The position numbers and the translations under genes are program-made. Below, piece by piece: positions 15,645-18,349 of a stretch of 18,349 nt of DNA. Numbering within the stretch: the first letter of the stretch is position 1; each line of letters starts with the position of its first letter. The stretch is from an uncultured Eubacterium sp. (lineage in GTDB: Bacteria; Bacillota; Clostridia; Lachnospirales; Lachnospiraceae): NCBI GenBank assembly GCA_900548465.1, contig URKY01000045.1:1-18349 (forward strand), read 5' to 3'. Below the pieces are notes generated by a model. The model saw only the letters and a program-made list of their open reading frames with translations. It was not told the origin of the DNA and searched no databases.

Positions 15645-16574
15645 TTATTCACTCTCCTTTTTCTTTAATACATAGACAACCCCTGCAATGATAATTAATG
15701 CTATAACCGGTATGACAATTGCAATAATGGATTTTTGTCCTGTCCAACTGTCTACTACTGTATTTGTTTCTTTTGTCGCTTTACTTTTTTTTGCTTCTTT
15801 ACTTTTTTTTGCTTCTTTACTTTTTTCCTTTACCTCTTTTTCTAAATCCTTTTTCACAAAAAAATCTTCTGTATAATTTTTCTTTTTCGTTTCTACTTTT
15901 ACACTATATTTTCCGTCCTTTAAAGTGTTTAAATAATCCGGAGAAATAACTACATTACTATCCGAATCAACAGTATAACTGTCCTTTTTGATTTTCTTTC
16001 CATTTATTTTTACTTTATTGACTTTTTTCTGAGACTGTAACGGCATCTTAATTCCTTCGTTCTTTGCCTTGTCAAAAACAATATCGTCCTTTTTTACATC
16101 ATAAGAAACTGTAACCGCACCATCTGCCGTATCCATTTCAATAACATTTCCGTCCACATCTATTGCCTGGATTAAGGTAAGTTTAATGGGATATTTTTCT
16201 TCTGATGCATAATCTACAGCCTTAAAGTCAAAGGTTGCAACGGTACCATCCCCCTCAATGTTCTTAAGACTGTTTGAACTTGCCATAAAAACAAACTCTT
16301 CTTTGTCCAATTTGTCAGGCATCGTCACATCACCATCTGAAAACAAGCCACCGTTCTTCACCGATTCCAATTTTAATGCCGAATGATCATATCCAATCTT
16401 AAACTTCAACGCCCAGATTCCATCGTTCTCCTTTAATTCCACATCTACAGCTGCTCTATCGTCTTTTGTTGTAGCTGATGACGCTGTCAGTTTTTCATTA
16501 CCTTTGGCATAGGCAACATTCTTTTCCGGTGCAATGCATAAAAGCGTAAGTAAAATAATTAAAATCTTTTTCAA
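15645..16574 (-). CDS. Membrane-anchored cohesin protein with X2-like module (anchoring scaffoldin-like)
   Basis: Surface anchor of 309 residues. It starts at a TTG; AGGTGG lies just upstream and an in-frame TAG 12 bases before rules out an earlier start. Signal peptide about 1-23. A cohesin module spans about 28-157 with GIWALKFKIGYDHSALKL (52-69), LDKEEFVFMASSN (89-101) and LIQAIDVDGNVIEMD (134-148). Residues 165-240 (FDKAKNEGIK..., VNKVKINGKKIKKDSYTVD, LKDGKYSVKVE) resemble the X2 modules that accompany cohesins in scaffoldins. A lysine-rich spacer with KSKEAKK repeats (249-266), a transmembrane segment (282-303) and the basic tail KKKESE follow. There is no LPXTG; SWTG just before the membrane segment is at best a degenerate sorting signal. 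It is the first gene of the operon and probably holds the dockerin protein encoded immediately after it. Confidence 0.86.
   Translation of the reverse strand: MKKILIILLTLLCIAPEKNVAYAKGNEKLTASSATTKDDRAAVDVELKENDGIWALKFKIGYDHSALKLESVKNGGLFSDGDVTMPDKLDKEEFVFMASSNSLKNIEGDGTVATFDFKAVDYASEEKYPIKLTLIQAIDVDGNVIEMDTADGAVTVSYDVKKDDIVFDKAKNEGIKMPLQSQKKVNKVKINGKKIKKDSYTVDSDSNVVISPDYLNTLKDGKYSVKVETKKKNYTEDFFVKKDLEKEVKEKSKEAKKSKEAKKSKATKETNTVVDSWTGQKSIIAIVIPVIALIIIAGVVYVLKKKESE
15780..15826 (-). repeat. Tandem 18-base repeat with A8 runs in the cohesin spacer
   Basis: Two and a half copies of an 18-base unit encode KSKEAK-type repeats just before the membrane anchor. Each full copy holds eight consecutive A on the coding strand (15785-15792 and 15803-15810). 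Both the tandem repeats and the A runs are prone to slippage, so spacer length or reading frame may vary. Confidence 0.7.
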
Positions 16575-17034
16575 ACTACCACCTGCCTAATTCCTTATTC
16601 AATTTTCCCGTAATTTTTGTTTATTAACTTAAGTAATTTCAGAGCAAAAAGCCTATAATCACAATATTTTCGCACACTTTGATTTAAGGACTTAATTTTT
16701 CCATATTTACTGTGTCGTTAATATAAAATCCGATCAATGTTTATATCACAATTTTATCATTTTTTTAGGGGGATGTATATGGATAGGTTGAGAAAATGTA
16801 GGGGAAAGGACAAAATCATTTTTTTCTGTATGCTTTAGAATAGTGTAATGGTTCTAAATCAAACAAGCTTAGAAAAAAATAACAACCCTTAAATTATTTT
16901 CATATTCGTAGAAATAAAAACCTTCTTTTTACTGGAAGGTCCTTAAAAATGGGTAAAACATATTTAAACAGGATATGAATTTGCAACTAGAAAGATTCAA
17001 ACAGTTCCACTTTTTGCCTTATATCATACACCTA
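16575..17034. other. 460-base intergenic region upstream of the cohesin operon
   Basis: This gap holds the fic terminator (16914-16942) and presumably the start of the cohesin operon, but I found no convincing promoter: TTGTGA/TATATT on the minus strand is spaced by 20 bases, and other pairs are poorer. A plus-strand frame of 19 codons (16779-16838) has AGGGGG six bases before its ATG, but nothing supports it as a gene. The long AT-rich leader could carry regulation that is not visible by eye. Confidence 0.5.
16914..16942 (-). terminator. Intrinsic terminator after the fic gene
   Basis: On the minus strand ACCTTC and GAAGGT pair around a nine-base loop and are followed by five U and then AUUU. 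The stem is short (six base pairs) and stands about 95 bases past the fic stop, so it is likely but modest. Confidence 0.55.
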
Positions 17035-17928
17035 CTATTTATAATTCAATCCAAAATAATCCATTATTAATTTAAATCTATCTTGTGCGGTCAAACATGT
17101 GTCTAGTAAATGTCCTCTTTCATTCTTCCATTCCTTTAATCCTCTATAATAGAATTCTTTTAGGCTTTCATCAATTATAAAAGGTACTATGTTATTTTTC
17201 AAACATTCTTTAAACATAATCAGTCTTCCGACTCTACCATTCCCATCTTGAAAAGGGTGTATCCTTTCAAACATATAATGGAACTCTATTATCTCTTCAA
17301 AACTTTTACTTTTTTTGCGATTATATTTTTTTAATAAATTACGCATTTCTTTCTCAACATCCTTTGGTTTTGTTGTTTTAATTCCACCAACTTCATTCTC
17401 CAGTTTTTTATAATCACCTACGGCAAACCATGCTTTTCTGCTATCCGAAGTTCCGGCTTTTAGTAAAGAATGTAACTGTTTAATCATTGACTCACTTATT
17501 GGATAATTAACCATATCGATAATATAATCAATACATCTAAAATGATTTGCTGTCTCGACTATGTCATCAACATTTATTACACTATCCTTTACTCCAATTG
17601 TATTTGTTTCATAAATATGCCTTGTCTGATCATGAGTCAACCTACTTCCTTCAATATGATTTGAATTATAGGTTAATTCAATCTGTATTTTATGGTAAAT
17701 GCCTCCCGGCATTTTAGATTCTTTCTCTAGTTTTAGCCTTTCTAAAATTGTATTTGGCAATTTACCGGCTCTGATTTTTCTTTTCGGTTTTTCAACATCA
17801 TCCGGTATTATCCAATGTTTTCCTTTTATTACAGCTCCCATAATCCTTCCATTTTTGCAATAATTCCTTACACTTCTTTCGGATATATTCCATTTTTCTG
17901 CAACTTGTTTTACTGTTAAATATTTCAT
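17035..17928 (-). CDS. Fic family protein with N-terminal helix-turn-helix (self-inhibited AMP-transferase)
   Basis: Cytoplasmic enzyme predicted to transfer AMP from ATP to hydroxyls of target proteins. Residues 1-50 (YLTVKQVAEKWNISERSVRNY... KGKHWIIPDD) form a MerR/excisionase-like helix-turn-helix. The inhibitory helix motif SNHIEG (89-94; S/T-x-x-x-E-G) precedes the Fic core, which classifies it as self-inhibited with the inhibitor N-terminal to the core. The catalytic motif HPFQDGNGRVGR (224-235) is complete, including the histidine and the two arginines. The length of 297 residues fits HTH-Fic proteins. The start has GAGG about nine bases upstream. A long palindrome overlaps its promoter, suggesting repression, plausibly by its own DNA-binding domain. 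It stands alone between surface-protein genes, consistent with an independently acquired stress or toxin-like locus. The target is unknown. Confidence 0.92.
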   Translation of the reverse strand: MKYLTVKQVAEKWNISERSVRNYCKNGRIMGAVIKGKHWIIPDDVEKPKRKIRAGKLPNTILERLKLEKESKMPGGIYHKIQIELTYNSNHIEGSRLTHDQTRHIYETNTIGVKDSVINVDDIVETANHFRCIDYIIDMVNYPISESMIKQLHSLLKAGTSDSRKAWFAVGDYKKLENEVGGIKTTKPKDVEKEMRNLLKKYNRKKSKSFEEIIEFHYMFERIHPFQDGNGRVGRLIMFKECLKNNIVPFIIDESLKEFYYRGLKEWKNERGHLLDTCLTAQDRFKLIMDYFGLNYK

Positions 17929-17964
17929 TACTTATTACCTCAAAATCAAATAATGGTTATTTTT

Positions 17965-17993
17965 ATTATAAACCAAACGGCAAAATATATCCA
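17965..17993 (-). promoter_or_regulatory. Putative fic promoter
   Basis: On the minus strand a perfect TATAAT (17970-17965) lies 17 bases after TGGATA (17993-17988), a weak -35 that falls inside the left arm of the palindrome. Transcription would begin near 17958, about 30 bases before the ATG. Confidence 0.45.
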
Positions 17994-18030
17994 CATTTCG
18001 TCGCAAATAATGTAGATATATTTTGCCGTT
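17976..18030. promoter_or_regulatory. Long palindrome overlapping the fic promoter, probable operator
   Basis: Arms of 22 bases (17976-17997 and 18009-18030) match except for one position, around an 11-base loop. The outer 16 bases, AACGGCAAAATATATC and GATATATTTTGCCGTT, pair perfectly. No U tract follows on the minus strand, so it is not a typical terminator. Its overlap with the -35 region fits an operator for a dimeric regulator such as the helix-turn-helix of Fic. A small mobile palindrome is an alternative. Confidence 0.65.
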
Positions 18031-18104
18031 GCTTATTATTTTATTTTGTTAACATCTAACTGGAGGCTACCTACAGCATCGTTTTTAAATCTGCAAATTG
18101 GAAG

Positions 18105-18197
18105 TTATGCCTGTCTCAAGATTCGCTTTGTATCATCCAGATTTTTCAAAGACACCTTCGATATTACCTCTGCAATTTCTTCTAATGTTATATATCT
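18105..18197 (-). other. In-frame sequence after the Ig-like stop codon, possible gene remnant
   Basis: Directly after the TAA of the Ig-like protein the same frame continues without interruption for 30 codons: RYITLEEIAEVISKVSLKN and then LDDTKRILRQA before a TAA. It has no start codon. The composition is that of a normal soluble helical protein rather than random AT-rich spacer, so it may be the degraded end of another gene. I do not recognise the family. Confidence 0.3.
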
Positions 18198-18349
18198 TTA
18201 TTTAACTGTAACCTTCACTTGCTTATATACACCATTCTGTGCATAAACATAAACTGAACATTTGCCTTTCTTCTTAGCTGTAATAACTCCCTTGTTGGAT
18301 ACAACAGCCACATCCTGATTATCTGATTCGAAGGCTATCTTTCTATGTT
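18198..18349 (-). CDS. C-terminal end of an Ig-like (BIG2) domain surface protein, partial
   Basis: The last 49 codons of a gene that begins beyond the right edge. The sequence IAFESDNQDVAVVSNKGVIT (4-23) followed by AKKKGKCSVYVYAQNG (24-39) and KQVKVTVK is the classic second half of a bacterial Ig-like group 2 domain: S-x-N-x-x-VA-V, then G-x-I-TA-KK-G, then a closing strand, ending right at the stop. Such domains form stalks of secreted adhesins or wall enzymes in clostridia. No terminator is obvious in the short gap before the palindrome. Confidence 0.8.
   Translation of the reverse strand, partial: HRKIAFESDNQDVAVVSNKGVITAKKKGKCSVYVYAQNGVYKQVKVTVK

Noticed and set aside
16700..16760. Possible minus-strand promoter of the cohesin operon (TTGTGA and TATATT)
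   Set aside because: The spacer is 20 bases, outside the usual range, and other pairings in the region are no better.
16779..16838. Plus-strand frame of 19 codons with AGGGGG six bases before the ATG
   Set aside because: Good ribosome binding site but no clear promoter, no recognisable sequence, and it lies antisense in the probable leader of the cohesin operon. Too short to support alone.
18046..18246. Plus-strand open frame of 66 codons
   Set aside because: It is antisense to the clear Ig-like domain end and to the in-frame remnant, lacks a ribosome binding site and has no recognisable content.
1..18349. CRISPR array, insertion sequence, tRNA, rRNA or prophage signals
   Set aside because: No regularly spaced repeats, transposase-like proteins, cloverleaf patterns or phage genes were seen on either strand.

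Overview
The window is AT-rich DNA with Gram-positive signals: AGGAG-type ribosome binding sites, TTG and GTG starts, sigma-A-like promoters with 17-base spacers and hairpin-plus-U-tract terminators. The gene content (ferredoxin-dependent oxidoreductase, cohesin/dockerin and Ig-like surface proteins, clostridial flavodoxin) points to an anaerobic gut or rumen Firmicute, most likely Lachnospiraceae. That placement is an inference from protein style and was not tested by a search. Nearly every gene lies on the minus strand; the one clear exception is a YitT-type membrane protein.

Layout from left to right. (1) 46-596: an unrecognised 156-residue protein followed by a gene start that breaks off after 25 codons. 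(2) 698-4586: a complete aryl-acid operon, iorA-iorB-paaK, with a promoter at one end and a terminator at the other. IorAB interconverts aryl-pyruvates and aryl-acetyl-CoA using ferredoxin, and PaaK links aryl-acetates to CoA. (3) 4609-5517: a divergent YitT/DUF2179 gene with a near-consensus promoter. (4) 5543-7593: a small membrane protein, a LysR regulator, a flavodoxin and the stump of a carboxymuconolactone-decarboxylase-type gene. An inverted repeat sits just upstream of the flavodoxin promoter. (5) 7670-7793: a probable small structured RNA with three hairpins and its own promoter and terminator.

(6) 7833-16574 is the most interesting part: a four-gene surface operon read right to left. 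It encodes a membrane-anchored cohesin protein with an X2-like module, an 1800-residue secreted protein with an N-terminal type I dockerin and InlB-type repeats, a second cohesin protein that ends in two SH3 domains, and a secreted Ig-like protein whose signal peptide is out of frame at a run of seven A. The two cohesins are clear paralogues and the dockerin is intact, yet no enzyme or carbohydrate-binding module is recognisable. I infer a self-contained, non-cellulosomal cohesin-dockerin assembly in which the giant protein can dock either to the membrane or to the cell wall.

(7) 16575-18349: a 460-base gap with no convincing promoter, a self-inhibited Fic AMP-transferase with an N-terminal helix-turn-helix, a 22-base-arm palindrome overlapping its promoter, and the C-terminal end of an Ig-like (BIG2) surface protein that runs off the window. 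No rRNA, tRNA, CRISPR array, insertion sequence or phage gene was seen.
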